Source: Apostichopus japonicus (taxonomy: Eukaryota > Echinodermata > Holothuroidea > Aspidochirotida > Stichopodidae). From it: a DNA stretch of 64,000 bases. Below, one piece after another: positions 23,151 to 34,096 of this stretch (the first letter of the stretch is position 1; the number at the start of each line of letters is the position of its first letter). Made by a program: the position numbers and the translations under genes. The DNA is taken from positions 12,501 to 76,500 of the forward strand of contig NC_092573.1 of assembly GCF_037975245.1 (NCBI RefSeq), given 5' to 3'. The notes beneath the pieces are model-generated. The model did not search any database. It was not told the origin of the DNA and saw only the letters and a program-made list of their open reading frames with translations.

Positions 23151-24595
23151 AACATGACGGTTATGTTTGGAAATGATGCCTTGCCCAATTCACAACTAGG
23201 CCCCAAGTACCCTGTCAGTGGGAGTTTCTGAAGTTATTGCTAAAAATACACACATTTTGACCCATAATTGACCTTTGGTGACATTGGATCACATAACGGT
23301 TATTTAAGAGAATCTGCCCCTACTTCATTCACAACTTGTTCTAATATATCAGTCATGTTACACTTCGTCAATGGAAGTTGCTGCAAAAATTAGTATAAAT
23401 GGGCAGTTTTTTTGCCCATGAGCGACCTTGAATGACCTAACGTTTTTTTTTTAATCAAAATTGTTCCATTCGATGATGTGCACTTTGTCATGCACGTAGC
23501 TAATAGGGTGGGGGGCGGCGAAGGGGGAGCCGCACCCCTGGGAAGTGCCATTTCCAGCGATCTGGGAGGCATTTTCAGCCAAAATTTTCTTAGGCACTTC
23601 GCGCCAACCTATGGTGGCGCTATGCTTAGATTTTGAGTTTCGGCCCCTCCTCGGTAAATTCCTGGCTAAGCGCCTGCACTCTGTCCTAAAAAATGTGTGT
23701 GCTCTGATGTACACGCACAGAGTATTGCTAAAAAGATATCAAAACCAACCTTTGCCCCCCCCCCCCCCCCATAACTTGAGAACCAGGTGTCCGATCGAAG
23801 CGCAAAATGCATTCAATAGAGTTCACATAGTTCTATCATATATCAAAATATTGACACAATTGTTTTCTTTGCCCCTTATATTTTAAGATAAGCATGTTTT
23901 CCCAAGATTTGGCCCTTGACCTTTTGACCCCATGGCCAGATGTAGTTTGACATTCTTTTTCACACAAGCAACATGACAAGTCTATACGACCATCCTAACT
24001 GTACTATTAACAAAACAAAACTTTGACCTCTGATAACTTCACACACGAAGGTCGCACAAGGGTAAACCCATGGAAAATTTTGATCGGTAGACCATTTGAG
24101 ATCTGAATATGGCAACAAAAATTCAAATACCCCAAGAAACTAGCAAAGGTCAAAGTGAGGTCAAATGTCACCCAGATGCGGGTCGACTATTGGATCCCAT
24201 ATTCACTACATTTCGTTTTCAAGTTATTTAAAAAACACCTAGTTTTTGACCCCTAATTGACCTTGAATCACATAACCGTTATGTTTAGAAATAATCCCTT
24301 TACCCATTCACAACTAGTCCCAATATATCAAGCATGCCAGACCTTATCAATTGGAGTTATTGCTTTGTTTATAAATTTGGTTTTTGAGCCCTAACTGACC
24401 TTTGGTGACCTTTACAGGCACCAAAACCAATAGGGCACACCTACTCACTGTGGCGAATCTATACACTAAGTTTGAGTCAAGTTCAACTTTTCCTTGTTGA
24501 GTTGCAGTGTACCCAAGCAAATGTCCCAAACACACACACGCCAAGTTGACTACATAGGTTCCTTTTGCTAAAGCAAGGAACCGAAAAGGTATCAT
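23150..24595. repeat. GACCTTTGACCT-type interspersed repeats
   Basis: Repeated phrases include 'gacctttggtgac', 'cacataacggttat' and 'attcacaact', occurring two or three times. The block ends with the imperfect hairpin 'ggttccttttgctaaagcaa' followed by 'ggaacc'. It is interrupted by a small MITE at 23,489-23,676. Non-coding. Confidence 0.5.
23489..23676. mobile_element. Short hAT-like MITE (188 bp)
   Basis: The ends CATGCACGTAGCTA and CAGGCGCTTAGCCA (reverse complement) are partly matching inverted repeats. The flanking 8-mers CACTTTGT (23,481-23,488) and CACTCTGT (23,677-23,684) differ at one base and are probably a slightly diverged target duplication. Most of the element is the ~95-bp module (23,538-23,632). 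Confidence 0.7.
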
Positions 24596-27500
24596 GATTA
24601 ACTATTGTGTAAAGATGCATTTACGGAGCAAATGATTATTATTATTATGATGCAGAAATAATGCGTTTCATAGGCCTTTGTCATTTGTTACACATATTTC
24701 TAAACCCTGACCAATCATACCAAAAATGATCGATTGAACTTGCAGAGCCTTATTCATCTCTACACCCACCCCACACACACGCCCCTCCCCCTAACACATA
24801 CACACACATTTTCAAATCTAACGAATATTCCGTGTTTTACCTCATTTGCATAATCAGCATCCCTCAGTTCTTCCCAACGTTTCAACATCTGTAATTAAAG
24901 CATATAAAAGTTGTTAAGGTAAATGATATTCAATCGGGTGCGATGCCAGATCATTATCAATGCAGAAGGGGTGTGGGGGTTGCAATGTTTTGCCAACTAT
25001 AGATGAACATACCGGTAGGATGTGTTGATAAACGAAGCGCGAGTCCAACGGATTTGGGACCCAGTGGGCAGGTGTCCGCTGAAGCCTAAAGGTCCCCTAG
25101 TTGGGGTCAATGCTCACATAAATGCTGAGGTTTATGTTATTTCTGTGCTAACATGGGGCTAAACTTCGACCTGTACTATACGTTGCATATAAGTTTTAAA
25201 TGAAATAGGGAATTGTCTACATAAACATTCCAATCTCCTCCCCTCTCTGCACCGCGCCCCCTTTCTTTTGTTTTTCTCATTCTCCCTCCTTCTCTTCAGT
25301 GGCGTACTTAGTATAGTTGTAGCCCCGGGTGGATCCTTCCTTTATCACCTTGTGCAGGGGATGCTGCCTCGACGTAGGGGTATAAGTGGAGAAATTGTTG
25401 TGATATAAGGTGGTTTAGATGCAAAATTGGTGCTTTGGCAAAGCGTTGAACTGCTTATATTATGTTTAGGATTTCTCATTCTTCAGTTAATGTCTCTTAA
25501 TTTTTCCTTTTGTTTGATCAAAATATTTTAACTAGTAGATATATTAACAAAAATAGGAACAATTTCCTCCTTTCGTTTATAGCTATAGCCACTATAAGCA
25601 TCCCGCATGAATGATTAGTTAATTTTTGGGGAGTTTGTTTTATATATATATTTTTTTTGAGGGGGGGGCAGGGTCTGTTGCATGGCCTCTAGTGGCATGG
25701 CTTACTAGTACCCGGGCCGGGCCACCCCCGCTTATTATCTACTGCCTCTCTTTTCTCTCTTCTTTATTTATTCTCTCTTCTTTCTTCTCTTCTTTACTTC
25801 TCTCATTTTTTTCTATTTCCTTCATTTAGCTGACTGGTAACTGGACTGGGGGGGGGGGGGGGATGGAAACATCAGGACACCCCCTTCTAGCTACAGCCAT
25901 GTGTTCAATGGATATGGATATATTGATGAATATGAATGGGGTTCACACTAGCACACCCCCCCCCCCCCTAGTACAGCCATGTGTTCAATGGATATGTCTG
26001 TCATTTGGTTATTTACTGTAGCCTTGCCTTACCTTGCTTTACACATTTATCAACAGATCCATATGTGTAACATGAACATTTTAATATAGGCAGTTTTAAT
26101 ATGACGGAAAAAAATCATAATATAGCAGGTACAGCAGTCTGTTGTTATGACTTTCGTTCTATAATGTCTTTGGCTTGAAAGCGTTCTAGTTGTCTTTCTT
26201 TTAATGACGTCATGGTTATAGCTACCTCTTCTGTACTTTACGCTGGCACTGATCGCAACCATTTAATATTTAATTATCATTTTGTAATAACTTTGGTTTG
26301 ATATTTAAAGTAGAAGACGGGAAGGAAATAAGTCATGACAAATAGGAATTTACAATGGTTAACCATACTATGTTAGACTTTCTTGAATTTGATCTTGATG
26401 ATTTACTACAGGAAATACCTAGAAATATTATGAACTTCTAGTAAGATCATATATTCAAATAAAAAATTAGAACTGTATAACATACATTACTGAGATTATT
26501 AAAACTGTCTTTACAGTCCACTTTTATCTCGAATGCCAGGAACAGGGATTGTCAGTAATTTAAAGCGACATTAAGGCTCGGAATTTCACATTATGAATGT
26601 ACCTGATGTGTGAGCAAAAGGGAGCAAAAGGGAGGGCTGGGGAAGGGGCGGTAGGTATATGAAGGAAATCTCTACTAGTTGGAGCAGCATCTGTATTATT
26701 CCGGAAATTAACGCCGAGAAGTAAAATTCTTAAAGCAATAACATCACACTCACGAAGAGCAACAGGAATGTGTATCTGCACTCCGTCTAGACATTTTTTA
26801 ACGCTTTAGTGTTTAAAGAAAACTGATGGCAACAACTATAATGTATACTAAAAGATGGACTTAGGCGGAAACTCATTTCTTTTAAACTGTCTACGACAAT
26901 CAAACTAATGTTTGTACCTAAAGTAAACATTTAAACGCAATGATAACTCACACGCATTACTTACAGGAAAGAATGATTCAGGATCTTTGTACAGAAGCCA
27001 GCGACCAGACTGAAGATCCAGAAGATAATGGCGTTCACTGTTTTCGTAAGGAAACCAGACAACTGTATAATGGATAGAACAGAAGACTATAGGGAATATT
27101 GTAACTTGACCATGCATGGATAATTGAGACACAGGGAATTCATAGTTATCTTTTGTACCCTGATCCTTCCATCCCCTCAACCACCCCCTCACCCCGTCAC
27201 GGACTAGTGTTCGACAGATTATATGATAATCAGTTCTTACCGATTAGTTCCTGTGACAATCAGGCCGATGCCTATTACCGATTACCAATTAATTAATCAT
27301 TAACGTGGAACTGGCCTAATGTTTGAATTGGTGTTATGCATGATTACCAACTTCAAGGCCAATACAGTCAAAGATGTAAATGAACGACTTATCGTATCAC
27401 AGTAAAGATTAATGGAGCAAATAAAGAACACAGTAATACATACACAGGGCTCTGTACATTTATAACGAGGAGTCGCCACAACACAGTAAATGACAGTGCT

Positions 27501-28557
27501 GTACAGACTACAGAAGGTGGAAAATAGAAGCCATTGGCTACGGAAATGACAGGGACAGCTTTCACAACTGGTATCATAACCAATAGCCTATCAGTGTAGC
27601 AACTCCAACGAAAATAAAGTGCATTCTCTTACACAGGCTCTTACGTGGATAAACAGTTTGCTTACAGTTTTATTTTATCATGAAAAAATAAAACAATCCC
27701 GAACGTTTGTTTCAAGTTTTCAATTATTAACATATGCGAGGGAAGCCTTCCGATCGAACGTTGTTTCAAACGATGATACACAGTAAGTCAATGGCGCTTC
27801 TCCATTGACTTAGCTACATAAGGGAAAAATCACACACAGAAGTCCCATTGACTTTGTCGCGGGTGTCGCTAGAAATTAGACTTGCTTTAGTCGGTTGCAG
27901 TAAAGGAGTTCAGGTACTGCAAAGAGGTTATTTTAGCACGTATGGTAACTGCCGTCAGGGAAAAAAAAGTTGCTTCGGGTTTTTCGCAAAAATATGCGGA
28001 AGAATGTTTGCCTAATCACACAATACTGTAATGCAGTAGAACTACTGAGGACAGTCGCCAAACATTTTTAGGAGTATTTGGCGCCTTGGTTTCATCATTT
28101 TATCTCATTTGTAAAATCTTGATCGCATTTTCAAACTGAACAGTTATGAAAGCTCAACCTTTCTCTAGCCAGACTAGCCTAATGTACGTAGAACTCACAA
28201 TGAACGAATCCTAATGTTATCGTTTTCACTTTCCAGATTTCACCTACGGTGAAACGGCCAAAGTGGTTCCGAAGTATATTGCGTTTGTTTTATATTTAGT
28301 CAAGACAATAAGTCGTTCTTATCAATCGTTAAACATGGATAATAGGAGGTTTTGTAAGAAGCAGTAAGCGAAGTGAACAAAAAATCGTAGCCCCCTAAGC
28401 TTATTGCGGGTATAATGTATGATGTTAACTGCCAAAACTGGAAAGTACATTGAAGAGCATTAATACAATCACGCGTGAGGAACTTCCGATACCGTTTCCT
28501 TCCCGGCTTTCAATAGCGTTGCATCGAATGATATACATTCTTTCATAGACGTACGAG
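24596..28557. other. No gene; scattered low-complexity tracts
   Basis: A hAT-like left end (CAGTGGCGTACTTAG, 25,299) has no recognisable partner. Pyrimidine-rich and poly-G tracts lie at 25,740-25,865. Open frames up to about 95 codons (for example 26,905-27,192 on the minus strand) show no domain, codon pattern or splice support. Confidence 0.35.
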
Positions 28558-28658
28558 GCGGGGGGGGGGCAGGGGGGCAGACTGCCCCCCCCCAAATTTC
28601 CAGAGGACAAGAAATTCGGGCAAAAGTCCTGAAAAATTCGGGCAGCCTAAGAGGAGAA

Positions 28659-28709
<51 letters not shown>

Positions 28710-28712
28710 CAA

Positions 28713-28751
<39 letters not shown>

Positions 28752-28762
28752 CAAATATATAT

Positions 28763-28806
<44 letters not shown>

Positions 28807-28813
28807 GAAAATC

Positions 28814-28894
<81 letters not shown>

Positions 28895-29055
28895 TAGGTT
28901 GCCCGAATTTTTCAGGACTTTTGCCCGAATTTCTTGTCCTCTGGAATGCAGTAGCTGCTTGCCCGAATATTTTTAAAATTTTTGCCCGACAATTCCATGA
29001 TTTTCTTTATTGAGCATCATGATGCCCGAATATTTCCGTGTAACACCACCGTAAG
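28558..29055. repeat. Interspersed repeat with (AT)n core, copy 2, and 49-bp inverted arms
   Basis: It matches the repeat at 1.60-1.93 kb but carries an added inverted arm. Positions 28,600-28,648 and 28,896-28,944 are reverse complements with one mismatch in 49 bp, separated by about 230 bp of nearly pure AT dinucleotide. The tail ends 'aacaccaccgtaag' immediately before repeat copy D. Confidence 0.75.
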
Positions 29056-29395
29056 CAGGTGCGTATCCAGGGGGGGGGCGTTGGGGGCGCGCGCCCCCCG
29101 GCTAAGAAAAAGAGGAGAGAAAAAAAAGAGAAGAAAAAAGGAAAAAAAGAGGGGAAAAAAGAGGAGGAGGAGAGGAAGGAAGGGAAAAGAAAAAGAAGAA
29201 AGAGAGAAAAAGGAGAAAAGGAGGGAGTAAAAGAAAAACGCGAAGACACCGGGAAGAGAAAGAGAAACAGTGACATCATTACAGCGCTGAAGGGTAGCCA
29301 ATGACGGATCAATGATTTCGTAAAAGTGTGACTCACCCTACCCCTTACACCGACAACTCCATTTTTTGACGTTTCCATTTTCCTCTCACTAATGA

Positions 29396-29426
<31 letters not shown>

Positions 29427-31196
29427 TATATATGGTCTATCATAACGCGTGTGTAGAATTGTGCTATGAAACCAACTGTGGCTGGTCTCGAACTCGACCG
29501 TGTCGTCGGGGAACATGACGCATTTTGGGATGGGGGCGACCGCCCGCCCCCCCCCCCCCATTCAGCATTTTTTTAAATGATATCGCTAAGTAATTTCAAA
29601 ATAGAAAGTGCTTAGATGCAACTTACAAGGCCTGGGAAGTGTCATTTCCAGCGATCTGGGAGGCATTTTCGGCCAAAATTTGCTTGTACGCTTCGCGCCA
29701 ACTTATGGTGGCGCTACGCTGAGATAATTTGCCTACAGGCTTCACCCCTCCCTTGGCAAATTCCTCGCTACGAGCGTGTTCGAATTTGTTACGCAAACAG
29801 CAGATATCACATCATATCAGTGAGCATGAAAATGGCGTTCCAGGATGAAAAGCCTCAAAACTGTCCGACCTGCCTGAAAAAATAACCAAAAATTTTCGCG
29901 CGCTTCGCACGCGTTCAACGTGTTAATGTCAATATCATATAAGCAAGCATCGGTTATTACATCGCATGCCATCATGTACCGTACGGTCCGTTAAAATTGC
30001 GCAGTATACCGCGGGATGCTAATGTAAACAACGGCATGTCTCATGTAGATGTATAAAAAACATGGAGGTCCAATTATGTCAAAACTCTCTTTTACATTAG
30101 TAATGGCGAATTAGGGGCTGCACCCCCACCGCGCAGTGGCGGAGCGTCCATACGGTCAGGGGGTGGATCCCCCCCCCCCCCCCCTGACGGACTCAAATGG
30201 ACTGCTGGCGCCCTTTTCAGCTCTTTACCACTTTTTACTTATTCTAGATTATTGACTTTTTTATTGCGCTCTCATCTACTTATTGACATTTGTCACATTT
30301 TGTTGGTGTAATTTGGCGATGACACCTTATTCTTCGTTTATCTGCAGGCCCGGAGAGGGTCATTTCCGGCGATCTAGGGAGTATCTTTACTCAAAAAATT
30401 TCTGTGCGCTACGCGCCAACCAGTGGTGGCGCTCCGCTTAGATAGTGTCGAAAGCGCCCCTACAGACCATTCTCCCCCTTCTGACCAATAGCCCTAGCTC
30501 CGCCACTGCCGCCGCGCCTCCTACGCCTATGTGTGTAGTGTACGGTTTTCGGAAATATCTGCTATTTTTTCATTTCCTTCAACCAAGTTTTATAATAGCC
30601 GTTATAAGAGGTTTTATTATTTGTACATGCACCAATAAATTAACTGTGTCTGAATTTTCGAAAATTTCTGACCAACATTCTGCATCACACTTCCCTCTAC
30701 TCGTGCAATTTTGACCGGTCTGTTAGGGGTTGAAGGAAGTTTTTCTATATTGGTTGTCCATAGATGACATTTTTTACAACATTATGGGTATGTTTTCAAG
30801 TGAGTTTATTCACGAGAAATGTGAATATTCAAATTCTAAACAAATACGGGGCTTAAAACCTTGAAAAGTGGGGTTGACGGGTTGTGGGCCGCGACGTAGA
30901 ATCACCTACAAAAGCAAAGACCCACAGGAGATGCGATCAGGTCGAACATGATGTGTGCCGGGTTGACAATCTTCATAAAGGTTATGGATGGGAAAAAACT
31001 ATTAGGAAATACTTGGTTCTCAGGCAAAAAGTGTACATCTGGTTGGTCATTTCAAGCCTGAGAAGTGCCGTTTCCGGTGATCTGGGGGGTATCAAAACAA
31101 GAAATTTTCTTGTACGCTGCGCGCCAACCGAAGGTGGCGCTCCGCTTAGATAGTAATTCGCGCCCCCCGGGTTTGAAAATCCTGGATACGCGCCTG
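29056..31196 (-). repeat. Large interspersed repeat, copy D (2.14 kb)
   Basis: Nearly collinear with copy C (15.78-17.98 kb), including the nested MITE, with the same ends (CAGGTGCGTATCCAGG, and CAGGCGCGTATCCAGGATTT on the other strand). The similarity is high over long stretches, suggesting a fairly recent transposition or duplication. Purine-rich and coil-like open frames in 29,000-29,300 are low complexity and not genes. Confidence 0.7.
30134..30508. mobile_element. hAT-like MITE nested in repeat copy D
   Basis: The ends CAGTGGCGGAGCGTCC and CAGTGGCGGAGCTAGGG (reverse complement) are inverted repeats. Flanking 8-mers CCACCGCG and CCGCCGCG differ at one base. It is orthologous by position to the MITE in copy C, and contains the ~95-bp module (30,353-30,449). 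Confidence 0.78.
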
Positions 31197-31880
31197 TTAG
31201 GGATTAATTTTGAGCTTAATTTTGGGCTAGAGTCAATGTCAGCACCCTTATCGAGGTGCTTCAACGAAGAACCGAAGCGTAAAGCGCCCAATGTTGACAC
31301 TAGTAACAGTAGAAACCTTGTTGCTAAGCCTAACAATAACGTTAGCACTACTACTAGCAGTGACGACATGACTGACCAGGGACTAGGCCTAGCGATCTTT
31401 CAGACTCGCAATAAAACTGCGGTTACTACAAGAACACCTGTCGAACAATGGAGCTCGGAACCTCTTCAAAAACTGCTCATTCTCAGGCCCAGTAAACGTT
31501 TATTTGAACGGTTCATCTACCGACCAGGGATAGACGAGTTCTACTCAAAAGAACGTTAGCAACAAGCAACGTTGCTATCCTAACTGTGTTGTAGCGTTTA
31601 CGGACTTTCCAGAACACACACAACTCAGCATCTGTTTATTGCGCAATTTGACCTGGTAGGTCAAAAAAACGTTTTAAAATGTTATCTTTAGAAATTTGTT
31701 CATCTGTACTTATTTAATTTGCATTTGCCTCCATTTTTTAGTGTTTAAATTGATTAAGTTACAAAAGTTTAAGACCAAACGACACTACTTCATTCGTATT
31801 TTTTCACTCTTAATGTTCGTCGGAAGAAAATCGGTTCCCCTCGTATTTATCCCCTAAATCAAGGGTCTTTGATTTCTGGA

Positions 31881-31944
<64 letters not shown>

Positions 31945-32008
31945 AGAGAAAACCAGAGAAATAAGATATGACTCATAATTGACAAATAAGGAGTAAGTTT
32001 TAGAAAAT
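31197..32008. other. No confident gene; (AT)n microsatellite
   Basis: The open frame 31,065-31,559 starts inside repeat copy D, and only its last ~115 codons are outside it. That part (rich in S, T, N; 'TTTSSDDMTDQGLG') could be an exon but shows no family. An AT dinucleotide tract runs at 31,882-31,940. Confidence 0.3.
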
Positions 32009-32051
32009 ATATTGGAATTTTCGGTCCCCCTGGGACCTTCGTCAGCAATAC
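32009..32051 (-). ncRNA. Hammerhead-ribozyme-like core
   Basis: On the minus strand the order is TATTG, CTGACGA, one extra A, GGTCCC-AGG-GGGACC (a 6-bp helix II with a 3-nt loop), GAAA, ATTC, CAATA. CTGANGA and GAAA are the two conserved hammerhead boxes, and TATTG/CAATA would form helix I around a TTC cleavage site, with a minimal helix III. Hammerheads of this compact type occur in Penelope-like elements (family knowledge). The extra A between box 1 and helix II is a departure from consensus, so activity is uncertain. Confidence 0.45.
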
Positions 32052-32186
32052 TTGGCAGTCGAATGAGAAGTACAAAATGTGACACAATGAAAGTATGACG
32101 CTAGATAAGTGTAAGTTGCAATGATGGAATTAAAACCAAATAAACCATGACATTAGATTAGATTAGATTAGCAGAGCTATATAGCC

Positions 32187-34096
32187 ATGACTTCCGAGAA
32201 AGGTTTCTACTTTGTTCTCACGGTGGCTCTCTCTTTGATCCCGATGATTGCAGCGGGTCCAGATTGCCAAATTGAATGGGAAGTAGACTGGGACGTCCAA
32301 CCAGTCATCGGTAATCTAATGACTTTTGAAAATTCAGGCGAAATTGTTAACACCATCACTGTAACTGAAGTGTTGGAGGTGCTGGGTCTAGCATGGAACG
32401 CACCTTCGTGGCAAGTGATTGCTGGCTTGGTGTGTGTCCGATTTGGTCCCTTTCTAAACCATATGGCCGGTGATAGCAGCGTTAGAAGAGAATGCGACCA
32501 AATCACAGCATCACTCCGAAATGAAAGTAGTTCGAATATTATTAATGCATGTATCAATTCTTGGACAGAAACGGGTCTCGGGTCGATGACAAATGAACCA
32601 CTCGTTAACACTGAAAATAACGCTATTGACAACCAGGCGACAGTTGAGAAACTATCGTCGATTGCATTTGAGCTTCTTGAATGGCTAGGACCTTCCCCTT
32701 TCTCTTGGGATGTCTTCGGTGGCTGTTCAGCACTACGGCTTTTATTGAGTATGCAAATTGAGAGCATTATCAATCGAATCAAGACAATTGTAACCTATCC
32801 GTTAGCGCTGCTATTGAAGGGTTCGGAGATGACAATATTTGTGATAACGCAGGGCAAGGATCAGACAATTTGTTATTTATTACTATTATAGATGCCTTGT
32901 CTGATGTTAATGATATGCCCTTTTGTATGTTTCTCTCAAGGAACCCATCAAATGACGAATTTATTAACAGAGCAGCTAGTGTCATCAATAATATCCATTT
33001 AAAGCTGACAGACGAGACGATTTGCCAAAGACTATTAAACGCCCTCTCCAACCTTCTTGAAATGGACTCCAAGAACAACTTTTACATCGTCACTGGTGTA
33101 AACCTGGACTCATTGCCCTCCAATGAAACATTTTGCAGAAGCTTTCAACTGCGTTTGATCCTCGCTCTACATTTACTCCTCGCCCCTATTCTGTACCAAC
33201 AGGCCAAAGTTTCGACACATGGGATTTCATATCCGTCCCTAGTGAAATTCTCCCGGGGTTCTATGTTCAAGATGCTGCGAATATTTTGGGTGCTTTTCTC
33301 CGCTCTGGTAAGCTTGTTAATGGGTTGGCTTTGATGTGTTCGGTATTTGAATCTTTCCTTGTCGACACTTTTCCCGATTACGCAGGGGATGTGACCGATG
33401 CATGTGTAGCTCTGCAACAGATGGACTTGGCAAAAATTGAGGACAATTGTCTAAAAATTACGGTTCCGCTCCAGTATGGAGATCTTCCAATCTCTTTGAG
33501 GATTCCAACCGCTATTTACATGATCGTAACTGGAGTTGAAGTGACAAGGGTGCTTTTTGATTTGGACAATATTTCTGCCATGGAAGTATGTGAGTCTGTG
33601 AATGAATTTTACAATTCTGACAACAATCTTCAATCTGTGGTTCGCTTATCTGTGGATACGTACCTTGCTGAAATCTTACCTATCGCTCACAACATTTGCG
33701 AAGATTATGATTCAATCTATTTTGCTAAATGCTGGAGGAGATAACGTTGTAATTACTGAACGCGTCATACGGCAGTTCATTTTGGCTCACCTTGGATTTT
33801 CCAGCATGCCACAGCTTTGTGACGTAATAGCCAACGGTACTGACATGTCATCTGGGCGAGCCGAAATCTTGTGAACCTCTTTCAATCAGAGTTGCTGAAT
33901 TTCATTGAAGATTTTCACAGATGTACTGTTTCTGCCGATTCGTTTCTGCGTGCTTTCGAACTGATCAAGGACGGGGGTGTCGACGGGAGAACATTTCTAT
34001 TTCAGTATACCGGATACATGACTACGGAGGCCGCCTGTAGAGATCTAAATCGACTTTTCCGAGCAATGATTTTTTCTGATGACTCTGGTGACTCTG
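32187..34096 (+). CDS. Secreted protein of divergent paired-cysteine repeats, frame broken
   Basis: The family is not recognised. The start ATG (32,187) opens a signal peptide: MTSEKGFYF, then VLTVALSLIPMIAAG. About 630 residues follow, with no stop if four frame changes are accepted, at about 32,765, 33,138, 33,715 and 33,855. The segments are 32,187-32,765, 32,765-33,138, 33,138-33,715, 33,715-33,855 and 33,855-34,096. The sequence reads as roughly seven repeats of 75-95 residues. Each has a hydrophobic helix-like stretch ('LLEWLG', 'ANILGAFL', 'RQFILAHLG'), a first cysteine ('CSALRLLL', 'CSVFESFL', 'CDVIANG') and a second cysteine 20-45 residues later ('ECDQITASL', 'ICQRLLNAL', 'ACVALQQ'). 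Several N-x-S/T sites fit a secreted protein. A strong donor, TCTG|GTGAGT, follows 34,096, so more exons lie downstream. The frame breaks may be assembly indels or a young pseudogene. Placement between the Gly-rich gene copies may be chance. Confidence 0.55.

Noticed and set aside
31065-31559. 164-codon plus-strand frame
   Set aside because: The first third is transposon-end sequence. The rest is polar and low in information, with no splice or family support.
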